Positions 1 through 10,660 of a DNA stretch of 46,901 nt are shown piece by piece. Numbering within the stretch: position 1 is the first letter of the stretch; each line of letters opens with the position of its first letter. Origin of the DNA: Welwitschia mirabilis (taxonomy: Eukaryota > Gnetophyta > Gnetopsida > Welwitschiales); the NCBI GenBank assembly GCA_051453625.1, contig JBOZIK010000001.1, forward strand, positions 11,405,124-11,452,024, written 5' to 3'. The position numbers and the translations under genes were made by a program. The notes beneath the pieces were generated by a model. It was given only the letters and a program-made list of their open reading frames with translations. It had not been told where the DNA came from and did no database searches.

Positions 1-215
1 TAAGAGATTTTACAATCTTATTTAGATCGTTTACCCTTTTAGCTAATTTTTCACATTTTAGGTATGGTTCTTGATAGGTAACTTCTAGCTCATCCTGTTC
101 TTTGTCAATCACATCTAAATCATCTCTCTCTAATGTGTTGGGTAAATTCTGTAAGGGGGCATAATTTCCATAAAAGAAAGTCTCCCATCTTCATTATATT
201 TTTAAACTAATCTTG
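1..215 (-). pseudogene. gag-like coiled fragment of a Ty1/copia-type element
   Basis: Read leftward from the primer-binding site, this stretch gives an open frame of about 60 residues running off the window edge, including EVTYQEPYLKCEKLAKRV. The charged, Leu/Lys/Glu-rich pattern suggests a coiled coil and resembles the C-terminal part of the long gag of SIRE/Maximus-type copia elements (recalled family knowledge). No zinc knuckle is visible. Only about 200 bases lie between it and the primer site, too few for a normal gag N-terminus, so an internal deletion is inferred. A chance open frame in AT-rich DNA is the alternative. Confidence 0.35.
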
Positions 216-408
216 TATTACTTTTTCTTGACTCCTTTTCATTTCCACTATTTGTAATCTATTTGAAAATATATCCACATACTATCCAAAATATATAAAT
301 AAAAGTACAGGTGTCTAAGAAGGGCATATTTGAAAAATTAACAAAGGAATTATTCATTATAGGGTTCTAAAGTATAGATTAGTTAAAATCTAAAGAAAGA
401 TCTAACTT

Positions 409-423
409 AACTCTGATACTAAT
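409..423 (-). promoter_or_regulatory. primer-binding site, initiator-Met tRNA type
   Basis: On the minus strand the bases just after the LTR end read ATTAGTATCAGAGTT, a decayed form of the TGGTATCAGAGC primer site typical of plant copia elements. It fixes the element as minus-strand, with its 5' LTR to the right and its interior running out of the window to the left. Confidence 0.75.
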
Positions 424-1916
424 TGATAGGATCAAGAATCCTAGAGGAGGAATGAATAGGTTCTTTTAAAGAATTAACTAAAATCACAATATACTAGAAA
501 CTTGCTCAAAATAATTTGCTAATAAAATTATGCATATAAAGAAAAACTGAAAGAATTTAAACTAACAAAACTGATAGAAAGCACAAAATACTGAAAAGAT
601 GCACACAAGATTTTATAGTGGTTTGGGAAATGCCCTACTCCACTCTCGACGATCAGCTTTTCCCCAAGCTTAATCCGGATCTTTGTTAACTCTTCCAAGT
701 ATTACAGGTTTACCTGTAACCACTATAAATGGACTTTTGTAGGCTAAGTCTCAACCTCTCCAATTGAACTTTTGAAGGCTTAGTCTCAACCTTCAGAGGA
801 TGTAATAGTAATGGTGAGAATGCCTTGATGCATAAATATTACTCATTCTTTAGTATAATGATTTTGGTAGAGCTCTTCTTGTGTAGATAATACCACAATG
901 AATTGCAAAATCTGACTTTGAATGTGCATATACAACAAATAATGAAACTTTCTTGATTAGAAGTATAAATGCCAAGATCCAACAATGAATATCGCAAGAT
1001 TTTAGTCTTTTTATCAAGAGTCAAAAAGATATTCAAAAGTCTAAAAGAGCTAAAAAAGATTCTTTTGTCTTCTCTTTCTTGACTATTTATATTGGAAGGC
1101 TTTTAGGGTTTATCACATCTGAAAATGCACTTTCAATGACTATAAATGACTAGAAAACGATTATTTAATGGATACATAATGGACATAAAATGGATAGAAA
1201 ACTTTAGTTCCAGTTCCGATCGGTTGACCCCTCAAAAGTCTGTCAATGCCATCTGATACTGTGACTTACACAAATCACCGGAGTGAAGTTTTTGGTCACC
1301 CCAGTTTCTTATGGCTCCACGTCTAGTCAACCCCTTATGGTCCGATTGACCCCCATCCAGTCGCCGACAATTTTGTCTAATCACCTACTAGTCTTGATAA
1401 AAAATCATTCCAATTTCCTACATAAGGTCTGGTTGATCCCTTCAGGTGTCCAGTTGACCCCATAATAATTGGATTATGGATATCAGCTGCACAGTACTCA
1501 GGTCTAGTTAACCCCTTTAAAGATCTAGTTGATCCCTTGACAATTGGTTTAGGAGTACTATTCTTAGGTCCATAAATCTAGTCGACCCCATTATAGGTCT
1601 AGTCGACCCCTTGTATTTGGTTAAGGGATATTGGCTCTCGAGATCACAGATCCAATCGAATCCATAAAAATCCAGTCAATCCCTCTGAATTCAGGTCAAT
1701 TCTGAGTATCTGCTCTAGGTGCGGTCGATCCCTTTAAAGTCTGGTTGACCCCTTAAGAGGATAAATGGCATTGACAGGTTTTTAATGATCAGATTTTTAA
1801 CATTCATGGCTTCGTCATCTAAGCTGCAAATGATTAACATCTTCTGCACAAGATATAAAATATTTCCTATACAGAAAGCATTAGTTTGACATCAATTGAC
1901 AAAACATAATCTAACA
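424..1916 (-). repeat. 5' LTR of a Ty1/copia-type retrotransposon
   Basis: The block starts TGATAGGATC and ends ...ATCTAACA on the plus strand, giving TG...CA ends. In element sense it begins TGTTAGATTATGTTTTGTC, an LTR start I associate with SIRE/Maximus-like copia elements. Its inner end abuts a Met-type primer site. At 1493 bp it is long but within range for that lineage. Its middle is filled with a short motif array (1222-1752). The first 50 bases recur at 46739. The short open frames at 839-1036 and 1283-1465 lie inside this LTR and are not treated as genes. Confidence 0.75.
1222..1752. repeat. diverged array of GGTCTAGTCGACCCC-like motifs
   Basis: About fourteen copies of a 14-16 bp motif are visible, for example at 1222, 1321, 1341, 1426, 1445, 1501, 1521, 1576, 1596, 1650, 1669, 1718 and 1738. 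They often occur in pairs about 20 bp apart. The common core is (G/T)TC(T/C)(A/G)GT(T/C)GACCCC, containing the palindrome GTCGAC. Copies differ mainly by transitions. Confidence 0.85.
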
Positions 1917-2339
1917 ATTATGGCTCTGTATGTTGGTTTTATAATTCAAAACCTAACATGTAAAAGTAACAATACTAGTAAACGTAGTAAATATAAACAA
2001 CATAATAATATATGTAATAAGAGATAATGAGTATAATACAAAGACATAAGATATTAATAAAAAGAGTAAATAAAAACTTAATTAGTTTTTATTAAATTTT
2101 AAAACTCTAAATAAAAAACATAGATGTAATCTAGAAAATATAAAGTACACCCAAAATATCATATCATAAGATAGTATTACAAAATATAGTGAATCACATA
2201 GATTCCACATATGAAAAATGTACATTGACATATGTAAATATTATTAAGTATCATATACATACAAAATACTGATAAAGTTGAGAGTGAAGTAAAAACACTT
2301 TGACTCTAATGCAACATATGTGAGCTAAGGTATAAGAAA
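1917..2339. other. AT-rich spacer, no gene seen
   Basis: There is no supported open frame, LTR end or repeat in these 420 bases. They lie between the copia LTR boundary and the 3' region of element A, and may belong to element A or to sequence between the two. Confidence 0.5.
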
Positions 2340-3320
2340 ATGATATGAAGCAAAAGCTCCACTTTCATCTCTGTCATGATCCTTGTGCTCCACAATGGTC
2401 ATAGAATGCTGAAGACCATGCTAAGCTAATTTTTGATCTTGCTTTAATCCATGTCTATGAGAGAAGAACTAAGTCATAGAATAAGAAGTAGAAGTCAAGC
2501 TACAAATAGAATGAGACTAGTTTTACATCTCATGCTTAATAATATTAAAGTAATCATCAGCCTTAGCTAAGGAGGAACTGGGTAAGGTCTATGATGTTGC
2601 TCATGCTTATAAAATCTCTTTGCCTCTTGAAGTTTTTTAAAATCACTAAAAAAATGAAAAGAATAATGAATATGATCATCCCTACAAGTTTGAAAATGCC
2701 AGTGGATAATAACCTTTCAAATGGTAAAGAATGAAGGGATGGAAAGAGAAAATTGAGAAGAATGAGTATGACAAACATGAGTAAATATAAGATAAGGAAT
2801 AGAAGAAGTATGATCTTGCCTAAATAACTAAAGGATTTGAAATACATTAGGAAATGCATGATAGGTATGTCTAATACCTAACATGTTGAACATAATATAA
2901 TGAGTAAGATGTATATCAAATGGTCCAAAATAATTAACAAAAAAACCATTGCTATAAAGGTTGGAATTAAGGTAATCTAGAATAGGTAATACCCTATTTA
3001 AATAAGCATATGAATTTATCAATTCCTAGCCACTAATATGGAAAAGTATATCTAAGGCATCCATTACGGCTCTAGGGGACTAATAAATAATGTTATCATC
3101 TACAACAGATTCCCCTATGTTTTTATTTTCTTCATAATGAAGGTTTTGGAAAAAGATAGCTATAGTATTACTAGGATAAGAAGCATGATCAAGGTTAACT
3201 AACCAATAACCTTTCTAATCCTTTCATTATCTTTGGGGGAAAAAGTAGTTAACAGCATGGAGCATCTAGCCTTTACAACAAAAATATAAAAGAAAAGGTG
3301 GAGAGGGGTAAAAAGAAGAT
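2340..3320 (-). pseudogene. degenerate coding-like region downstream of element A integrase
   Basis: On the minus strand, in the same sense as element A's pol, a broken frame runs from about 3290 to 2560. The better stretches are SPRAVMDALDI, NSYAYLNRVLPILDYL and GFFVNYFGPFDIHLTHYI. The part at 2563-2859 looks membrane-like only because this frame is rich in Leu, Ile and Phe codons; another frame reads on more plausibly. Athila and Tat elements often carry an extra open frame here (env-like or aORF), so that is the natural reading by position. I do not recognise the protein and infer no function. Confidence 0.3.
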
Positions 3321-3955
3321 TAAAAAAATAATTAAAATATAACTCATTACCATTCTATAGGAGATTTACTATTTAATTTCTAAAATCACCATGTGACTCC
3401 ATAGCCAACTTCCAATAAAATGCAAAGTAGAAATAAGATTTAAGGACTAAAAATGAGGTTTTTATAAAGAGATAATCCTATGTTATTCACTATAGGAGCA
3501 CTCTAACATTGGATGACATAAGAATTTGACATTGTAATGCCAAATTTACAAGATTAACATGTAATCGAGGTCTGATTTCTAAACATTTAGTGGGAGGATC
3601 CTTAAAAATAATAGATTAATGTAAAAATTAAGCTTAAAGGGATCCTAAAACCTAGGTAATGGCTAGTTATACCCCCAAATAGGATGAAAACCAGGATTTT
3701 AAGGTGAAAAATATATAGCTTAGTTCAAATTCATTGGATGAAAAATAAAACATAATAATGAAAATAAAAAGTTATTTTTTTTAATTGATAGATTTTGGAA
3801 AAATAACAAGATTAGATCCTCTCTGAATCTTATAACCCTCTTGATGTGATTACATGAAATCCATAACTCTCATTTCATCATTTAAAAGGTGCTAACAATT
3901 TTGAGTCTTACTGAAACAAAAGGCAAGAATAGAAAATAAATTTAGATCTTTTACT
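3321..3955. other. AT-rich stretch between integrase and downstream frame of A, no gene seen
   Basis: No coding frame, LTR boundary or repeat unit could be supported here. By position it is the untranslated stretch after element A's integrase. Confidence 0.4.
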
Positions 3956-4823
3956 TTTTTAGATTGTTTTACATTTACATGAAAAATATGAATCAAAAGA
4001 AATCTTAACTCCATTTAAATTTTGATTAGTAAATAATTTGAATGTTGGTCTATTTTCTCTTTGAATTTAACCATTTTTTCAATCTTGAATGTCAACTATT
4101 CTAAAAGGAAATAGATGAATAACATCTAAAGCTTCTTTCCATTTAGATTTTAATTTTCTAATAAACAAATGAAAATGTTAATTAAAAATTAAAATTTTAT
4201 TTTCTACTTGAAAAATTTCCCTAAGAATGATCTAATCATGAGAATATTTCATTTGCTTTTTAGTAAAAACTTGATTATCATAAAAATTTAATCTAATTTT
4301 ATCTAATTTATTTAATTAATTCATTTTATTTTGTCCAATTTTTTCAAGATTAACATGAGCTCTACAAATAACTTCAAAAGTTTGATGTTATATCTCAACA
4401 GGTAGAAAGCATTGTTTACTAAAAATAAGTTTATAAGGGATCATGCTAATGGGTGTTTTATAAGCTATGTAATACGCTCATAATGTATCAAACACTTTTA
4501 AAGACTAATCTTTTCTACTTGCACTAATCATATCCTAAATAATTCAAGTAATCTTGCATTTTTTACTTTCACATAACCATTGGTTTAAGGATGGTAAGCA
4601 TTAGCTCTTGCATGGGTGATTTCACATTTTAGGATAATGTTTCTAAATAGTTTCTCATAGAAATGGGTTTCTTAATTACTAATGATTGCTTTTGAATGAT
4701 CAAAATAATATGTGACTTGATCTTTTAAGATTCTAATAATACTTTTAGCATTATAATCTCTACAAGCTTTGGCTTCTACACATTTTATAATATATTCCAC
4801 ATAAAAAAGTATATAAGCATTAC
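3956..4823 (-). pseudogene. Ty3/gypsy integrase, C-terminal half (element A)
   Basis: Integrase inserts reverse-transcribed element DNA into the host chromosome. In minus-strand order I see YILFYVEYIIKCVEAKA (start of the catalytic core), a broken THFYEKLF stretch for the second catalytic Asp region (the Asp itself is not readable), ITHARANAYHP, then the C-terminal domain with LKSKWKEAL, IVDIQD and FKLFTNQNLNGVK. The position of the catalytic Glu reads Lys (AAA). Several stops and frameshifts break it. The frame stops abruptly at 4823, where element B's LTR begins, and the missing N-terminal half is found at 43456-43870. The order matches Athila/Tat-type integrases. It is dead as a gene. Confidence 0.88.
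4819..4823. repeat. target-site duplication ATTAC, left copy (element B)
   Basis: ATTAC directly precedes the B LTR start TAATGAG (decayed TGATGG). The matching copy is at 43451-43455, directly after the right LTR end. Removing the insert and one copy restores element A's integrase frame. Confidence 0.85.
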
Positions 4824-5780
4824 TAATGAGTGGCTTATGTTATAAAATAAATGTAGAAAGTATCACAAAATATTACTAGAAACTATAAACAATGTTGTAA
4901 AAGTATAGAAATTATGCTACTATTAATCTAGAATAAGCACACATCACTAAAATAAAAATACACAAATGCTTGCTAAAGAACTAGTTACAACTTAATCATT
5001 TAGTTCAAAATTCATCATCACAATAGTCTTGTGATGAAGTTACTTGAACTAGTCAGGTTATTTATTAAAACCAAACTACTATGTACATATGATACATCAG
5101 GGAGAAATAGATAAAGCAAAAAACATAACCAAAGTTAAGCAACCTGCTAAATGATACTTATTTCTAAGCCCTAAAATTATCCTAGTTTATGTTCAGCTAT
5201 ACGAATAGGAGTGAGATAGAAGTAATATTACTTTTTTAAGTAATAAAATATGCACAAAATGATATTCAAATTCTTTTCAACTTTTATATTGAAATACTAA
5301 TTATACATAAAGACAAGCTAACAAATGTATTTTCCTTTTCAAGTAACACTATAGAATGTGGAAAAGTGTTATTGGCACCTTTGCAAGTGAGCTGGAGCAC
5401 TTACTTGACCTCTTTGCCTTCTCTATTGCTAGAAGTTATGTACTAAAAAAATTCCCACTTTTGATGATGATTACATTTTTATACCATAGTTAGTTTTTCA
5501 GTTTTCTTTCTTTGCTCCTTAGGAATAGGCAAGCGGTTAATGTTGTTAAGTTGATTCGCTCCTCAACCTTCTCTCTCATCTTCATGCCACTTGGCATCCT
5601 ATACTTGAAATATAATAATGAAATATATATACTAATCTACTAATATATTAATCACTAAGCTATTTATTAGTAGGCATAAATATAGATAAAAACATCTACT
5701 TACTAATTGAAATATAAAGTGGACATAAGGAAAAATACTTCATTAATAAGAAAATTATTACATAAAGTTTAGCTCCATCA
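4824..5780 (-). repeat. LTR of element B, left (3') copy
   Basis: It is homologous end to end with 42501-43450. The ends are inverted: TGATGGA at the start (here decayed to TAATGAG) and TTCATCA at the end (here CTCCATCA). The base next to the inner end (ATTATTGTGTAAGG) does not look like the polypurine tract expected beside a 3' LTR, unlike the partial copy at 8331-8763. Confidence 0.85.
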
Positions 5781-6590
5781 ATTATTGTGTAAGGCCTTGG
5801 TTCATAATAATTTAAATTGATTTTGATACGGATATGTATAAAATAATCAATAGCATCAACTTAAATATTTTAACATTTTTTGCAAATAAGTTATTAGTAT
5901 GATAAGTTATTATGTGTTTGATTTTTTAACATGATTGTAAGCTATTTAAAATATGTCAAATATAGAGCATGGTGTATTATGTGTTTTTCAATTTGTTTAG
6001 AATGTGAATAAGAATGTTAACTTCTTATGGCTTATATTAACTAAATGAATTTTATTTACTTTTCACTTTTAAACTTTTATCCTGTAGAATTCTTTTTCTT
6101 CAAAACATTATTTCTTCATTGATAGGATAATGATAAATAAAGAAGTAGATAGGACACATCTTCATAAGTTTCACTAGATTAAAGGTTTATTGCATTAAGT
6201 TTACGTAAAGAGGATATTTTATTATTTGTAGTAGTGTATACTCTTGTATGTGATGATTTCAGTTAATTTTTAATATTACTCTTGAATCTATTTAATCTAA
6301 CTTCTTTGCTTATAAATAGAAAGTTAAAATGTCTTATTTATTCAAGGTCTTAGAATTGTTTAATGGGAAGCTTTTTATCCATGGCATTTAAATTTTGGAT
6401 GCTAATCTTGTAATTACCACTTTCCACACTTATGTTATTGCATTTATTGGATAGAATGTAGCCATCATAATGCAACATAAAATATAAAGTTTCCTTTTCT
6501 TTTGTGTTTGAGAATGCAGCTGATCGAAGTATTACAGTGATTCATATTTAAAGCTATGAATTCACTTAGCTATCATTATTCCATAGGGAT
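5781..6590. other. AT-rich stretch, no gene seen
   Basis: These 810 bases hold no supported open frame or recognised repeat. They separate the left B LTR from the putative element E LTR and may be E's interior, E's flank or misjoined sequence. Confidence 0.4.
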
Positions 6591-7924
6591 GTAGGAGTAA
6601 ACTAATTAAAAGGTACATAAACTTTGACTTATAATAAAGAAATCAAACAAGAGAAAAGAAGAGTTTAAAAGAAAGAAAGTAATCTTCAATTGACAATGCA
6701 AGGGAATAAATTCTCAAAGAATCTAATAATTCGTCCAACTCTCCTCCTTTTCTCCAAAGATTCCTGTAATCTAAAACATACTTACAATTGTCAAGTCATT
6801 AAGGCTTAGTGTGTAGGCATAATCTCATCCACCACATGAGTGTTAGTGAGTTATCTAGCCCTCCTAATTCTTCATAGCCCTTTATAAGCATAGAAAGAAT
6901 AAACCAAAGCACACAAGATCCATTAAACAATAGGAACTATAAATCACAAAAGTAACTTTAAATAACTCATATGGTTGAAAAGAACTTGAAAATTACATAG
7001 CTCATCTAAGGATTGCTAATAACATTTCTAATCATTAATAATAAAAGAATGAAATTATGCATTACCAATAAAAGGGTCTAAACCAATTCTTTATTAAAAC
7101 TAAAAGAAATCATACATTACATCAAATGGAGGAGGTAAAGAAGAAAAACCCCTCAACTAGCTATGGATCATTCTACCCTTAAGAAATAGTGTTAGAGCAC
7201 TATGATGTCTTAGCCTCCAAATTTTTCCCACATTAGGCCAACTAAGGATATTTACAATGGAGCACCAAGGCCATTTTATAGATAATATAAGAAATCTTAA
7301 AGTCTAAGTAATTATTGCATTAGATATCATCTTATGCGTTAGGTAGACAATTACATAAGAGAGGGGTTGCAATGGGCAGTTACTTAAGAAGGAAGTTATA
7401 AACATTTGACAATGCAACCACAAAAAAGATTCCTTTGTCTTCAAGTATAAACATGATGATAATGTATCATCTAACTACTAATAATGCTACCAACAGATGC
7501 CATATTACATTTCTGCCATGTGATTATCCTCATTATTACCATAAGTTGCTATGGCATGTTGACTTGTACTTTCACCATGTATCCAGGGAGGTAAAGATTA
7601 AATCTATTTTTTATCTAATTGAGCCCATAAGTGCAAAACTATTAATTCCCTAAGAAGATCCAATAACATGATTTATTACCCATTCTACCTTAGAAGGCCA
7701 GCAATGCTGCTGGTCTTGGCTAGTAGTGCTGGTGTTATTTTCTAGATTTCTTATATTTTTTTACATGTTTTTTAGAATATAACAATACAGATGCTAATGT
7801 TAGTGGGAAACTTATAATCTCATAAAAACATGATAAAAAGGATAAAAGACATCTTTTTATGATAAATTAAAAAATTAATTGTCTTTTCCAATGTTAAATT
7901 AATCAATTATACTTACTTAGAACA
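6591..7924 (-). repeat. putative LTR of another gypsy element (element E)
   Basis: The right boundary is well supported. In minus-strand sense AGATAGTTAGGGGG (polypurine tract) runs straight into TGTTCTAAGTAAG, an LTR start. A TATA-like TCTATAAAATGG lies at about 7272-7283 in the same sense. The left boundary is a guess (TGTAGGAGTAAAC at 6591). No second copy is in the window. The plus-strand open frame at 7435-7653 lies inside and is not a gene. Confidence 0.35.
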
Positions 7925-8230
7925 CCCCCTAACTATCTTTTACTAGTCCCTTAGCAAAATGTGATGAAGAAATAGTGTTATGAAAAATGTGACTGAGTGA
8001 ATAATAATAAGTAAAAAAATAATATGATATTTTTAAAAAATTTTGATCAATTTGTTAAATAGTTTAAGGCATCCAAAATCAAAAAATTCTATAAAAGCAG
8101 ATACCATACTCCCAACAAAAATTCAACTTTGTTCTCAAAGTTACAAAGAAGGAAAGTTTACAAGGTTTTTGAGAAAAAGTCAATTAGGCTAGTACATTAT
8201 GATGATACAAGTATTTTAGGGAAAATCACA
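7925..8230 (-). other. 3' end of element E interior with polypurine tract
   Basis: In minus sense, GCTAAGGGACTAGTAAAAG followed by the G-rich tract at 7925-7940 matches the pre-LTR sequence of B at 8764-8800 (AAGGGACTAACAAAAACT). This points to a relative of B. The rest has no clear coding frame and stops at a 100-N gap. Confidence 0.4.
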
Positions 8231-8330
8231 NNNNNNNNNNNNNNNNNNNNNNNNNNNNNNNNNNNNNNNNNNNNNNNNNNNNNNNNNNNNNNNNNNNNNN
8301 NNNNNNNNNNNNNNNNNNNNNNNNNNNNNN
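8231..8330. other. assembly gap (100 N)
   Basis: A round 100-base gap joins element E interior to the middle of a B-type LTR. The sequence gives no evidence that the two sides truly belong together. Confidence 0.95.
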
Positions 8331-8763
8331 GAATGCAAGAAAGTGCTACTGACACCTTTGCAGGTGAGCTCGAGTTCCCTTACTTGATTTCTTTACCTTA
8401 TCTATTTCTTAAACCTATGTGCCAAAAAGATTCCCATCTTTGGTGGTGATCACGTTTCCATACCCTAGTTAGTTTTTCAATTTTCTTTCTTTACTCCTTA
8501 GGAATAAGGAAGTGGTTGATGTTATTATGTTGAATCACTGCTCAACCTTCTCTCTTATCTTCATGTTACTTGACATCATATACCTAAAATACAATAATGA
8601 AATATATATATATACTAACCTACTAACCTACTAACCACTAATCTATTTATTAGTAGGCATAAAGATAATTTAAAACATCTATTTTTTGATGAAATATATA
8701 ATTAACATAAGAAAAAATACTTTATTAATAAGTAAATTATTACATAAAATTTAGCTTCATCAA
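8331..8763 (-). repeat. partial LTR of B type (third copy)
   Basis: From GAATGCAAGAAAGTG to CTTCATCA this matches the last 430 bases of the B LTRs at 5363-5780 and 43032-43450. The first half is missing at the gap. The adjacent 8764-8800 is a credible polypurine tract, so this looks like the true 3' LTR of the pol-bearing interior to its right. Confidence 0.85.
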
Positions 8764-8800
8764 TTCCTCCAAGCTCAAGTTTTTGTTAGTCCCTTAACAA
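8764..8800 (-). promoter_or_regulatory. polypurine tract of element B
   Basis: In element sense the bases before the LTR read AACTTGAGCTTGGAGGAAT, then TGATGAAG. This G/A-rich run beside the LTR start is where plus-strand DNA synthesis would be primed. Confidence 0.6.
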
Positions 8801-10016
8801 ATAGAGTATTTATAAAAGATAAAGAGGGAGATTCAAATTGAAATTCCTTAGAAGGGTGATCTCATCGAAGCATGTTCACAATACCAAAAACTTAAAAAAG
8901 TAGAAGCTACAAATTCTTATGCTATAATTTTAGTGCTTCATAAGTGTCCTTACTTCTAATATTCAAAATTAGCACTCTTAATTTTAACATTAACATAAAT
9001 GTGATCATGATCTTCTTGACTTATACATGTTGCTTCATATTCCATAGACCATGAATTTCTTACATAGAATGCATGGATTTTTGTACAAGAATATTTCATT
9101 TATTAGAGTCCTAAAAATCTAACCTGCTTACTTTAGTTTTTTTCACCTCTTTGATTCTTGAAAGATTTGATATTTTCAATAAAATTTATCCATTCATCAT
9201 TCACTCAATCCTTTCTTTATTAATTTTTGCCCCAGAAAGTATCATTTGTAACTATTTGGAGGAGGCAATCATTTCTTTTGATATTATATTTAGCCTTTTC
9301 AAATAGTATTTCTGCTTAGCACTCAATGCAGAACATTTTCTTTAAAGGCTCTTCAGAGTGCTATAGCAGTAATGGTCACTTTCCTTAGAAGGAGGATTAG
9401 ACGAGGATCATTGAGGACCTTGACTAAGATCATTAATCCCCTTGTGATGGTTGATCTTCCTCCTGGAGCTTATTTTGATCTTCCTCTTGAGGTTATCCTT
9501 ATCTTCTTTCTTTCATCTTTGATATTATAGGTTAAAGTTTATTTTGAAACCTTTGTGTAAAGTCATCTTATTATGAATTAAAAAGCATGAAAAGACATGA
9601 TTAAGCATGATAATGTAAGAGAGATGCAAGGATTACAGATCTCAAACCTACTTAATATAGATGCAAATTCATACTTGCATTGCATTAATTCTGCATAATC
9701 AAAAAGTGATTATGATTTGAACCAAATCTAAAATAGATCAAACTAAATATTTTTCATACTTTATTAACATTAAATGAAATTGAATTACTTGTGTGGAGGA
9801 TGTAAGTTTGAGAAATTTGCTGATTCGGAGTTGGTATTGGTGGCACTGATGTGGTTGACACAATGTAAACTAGGCATGACATGGATTTGACAGCATGATA
9901 GGAGTTGTCAAGAATAGAGGAGATTCATTGAGAATGACTTTAAGTGTGGTGAAGAAGAGATACATAGTCATATTTAAGTTGCAACCACTCTCCGTAATAC
10001 TATATTTGACAAGGAT
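8801..10016. other. 3' non-coding region of element B
   Basis: No supported coding frame. Around 9395-9500 there are GATCATT/GATCTTCCTC-type repeats (GAGGATCATTGAGGACC, then GATCTTCCTCCTGGAG and GATCTTCCTCTTGAGG) that look like weak relatives of the motif at 10017-10164. Confidence 0.4.
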
Positions 10017-10164
10017 TATCGAGAACTCAAGATTTTTCGATGGGGATCATCAAATCCATTGTAGAGGTAATCTAAAGAGTTTAAAGATGGTCCTTGAGAA
10101 CTTAAGAGTTTTCGATAGGATCCCTCGAATTATTAACCTTATTATCGAGAACGCAGTGTAAATG
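10017..10164. repeat. repeated GAGAAC...TTTTCGAT...GGATC motif in element B
   Basis: Two clear copies (10017-10056 and 10091-10133) share GAGAACT(C/T)AAGA(T/G)TTTTCGAT(A/G)GG followed by ATC and a CGAAT/CAAAT end. A third start (TATCGAGAACG) is at 10143. The arms ATCGAGAAC and TTTTCGAT are roughly complementary. The plus-strand open frame over this region (9895-10161) is not credible as a gene. Confidence 0.6.
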
Positions 10165-10262
10165 AAAGGCTAAATTTATCACATAGAAGTTATAGAGGAA
10201 ATTTGAGAAGGATCATCAAGAATGAGGTCCTCTTCTTCAAAAGAAAGTTCACAGATTAAGTT

Positions 10263-10660
10263 GGCTTGAAATTTAGTCTAAAGCTTTGGCTTTGGGCTGG
10301 TGTTAGTTAATTTTCAAGACTTGCTAGCCAAAGGTTATGCTTGAAATTCAATTCAAAGTTTCGAATTCAAGTCAGTGTTAGTCTACCAAGAACTTTCATG
10401 TTTTTAATCACAAGAAAAGAAATACTAAGATTGGCTCAAAATTCAATTCAAATTTTTGACTTTGAGTTGGTATCGATCAATCATAATATAACTGTTTAAA
10501 TAAAGGTTTTAAAGGAAGATAAATGGTTTTAGATATGAAAACTGACTCAAATATCTGACTTTAAGTTAACGTAAGCTTAAAAAACATTCAAGTTTTAAAG
10601 AACTAGCTTAAAATCTTACCTGAATTTTTATCTTTATGTTAGGATCAGTCAGCCAAGTGA
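10263..10660. repeat. diverged tandem repeats, irregular 60-110 bp spacing
   Basis: Five units begin near 10263, 10339, 10433, 10543 and 10605. Each is built on GGCTTGAAATTCAATTC, then a (T/C)TTTGACTTTGAGTTGGT-like stretch and a TTAGTTAATC-like stretch. Spacing is irregular and similarity falls from left to right. Confidence 0.55.

Noticed and set aside
1222-1752. Possible CRISPR-like array of short repeats
   Set aside because: The units are irregular, diverged and paired, the spacers are not unique in a regular pattern, and the array lies inside a plant LTR.
2563-2859. Apparent multi-span membrane protein
   Set aside because: Leu/Ile/Phe richness follows from reading AT-rich DNA in this frame. 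A neighbouring frame continues the coding-like region better.
7435-7653. 72-residue plus-strand frame
   Set aside because: It lies within the putative LTR of element E, and His/Tyr richness comes from local composition.
9895-10161. 88-residue plus-strand frame
   Set aside because: It overlaps the short repeated motif block of element B, and its residues derive from the repeat. No family resemblance.
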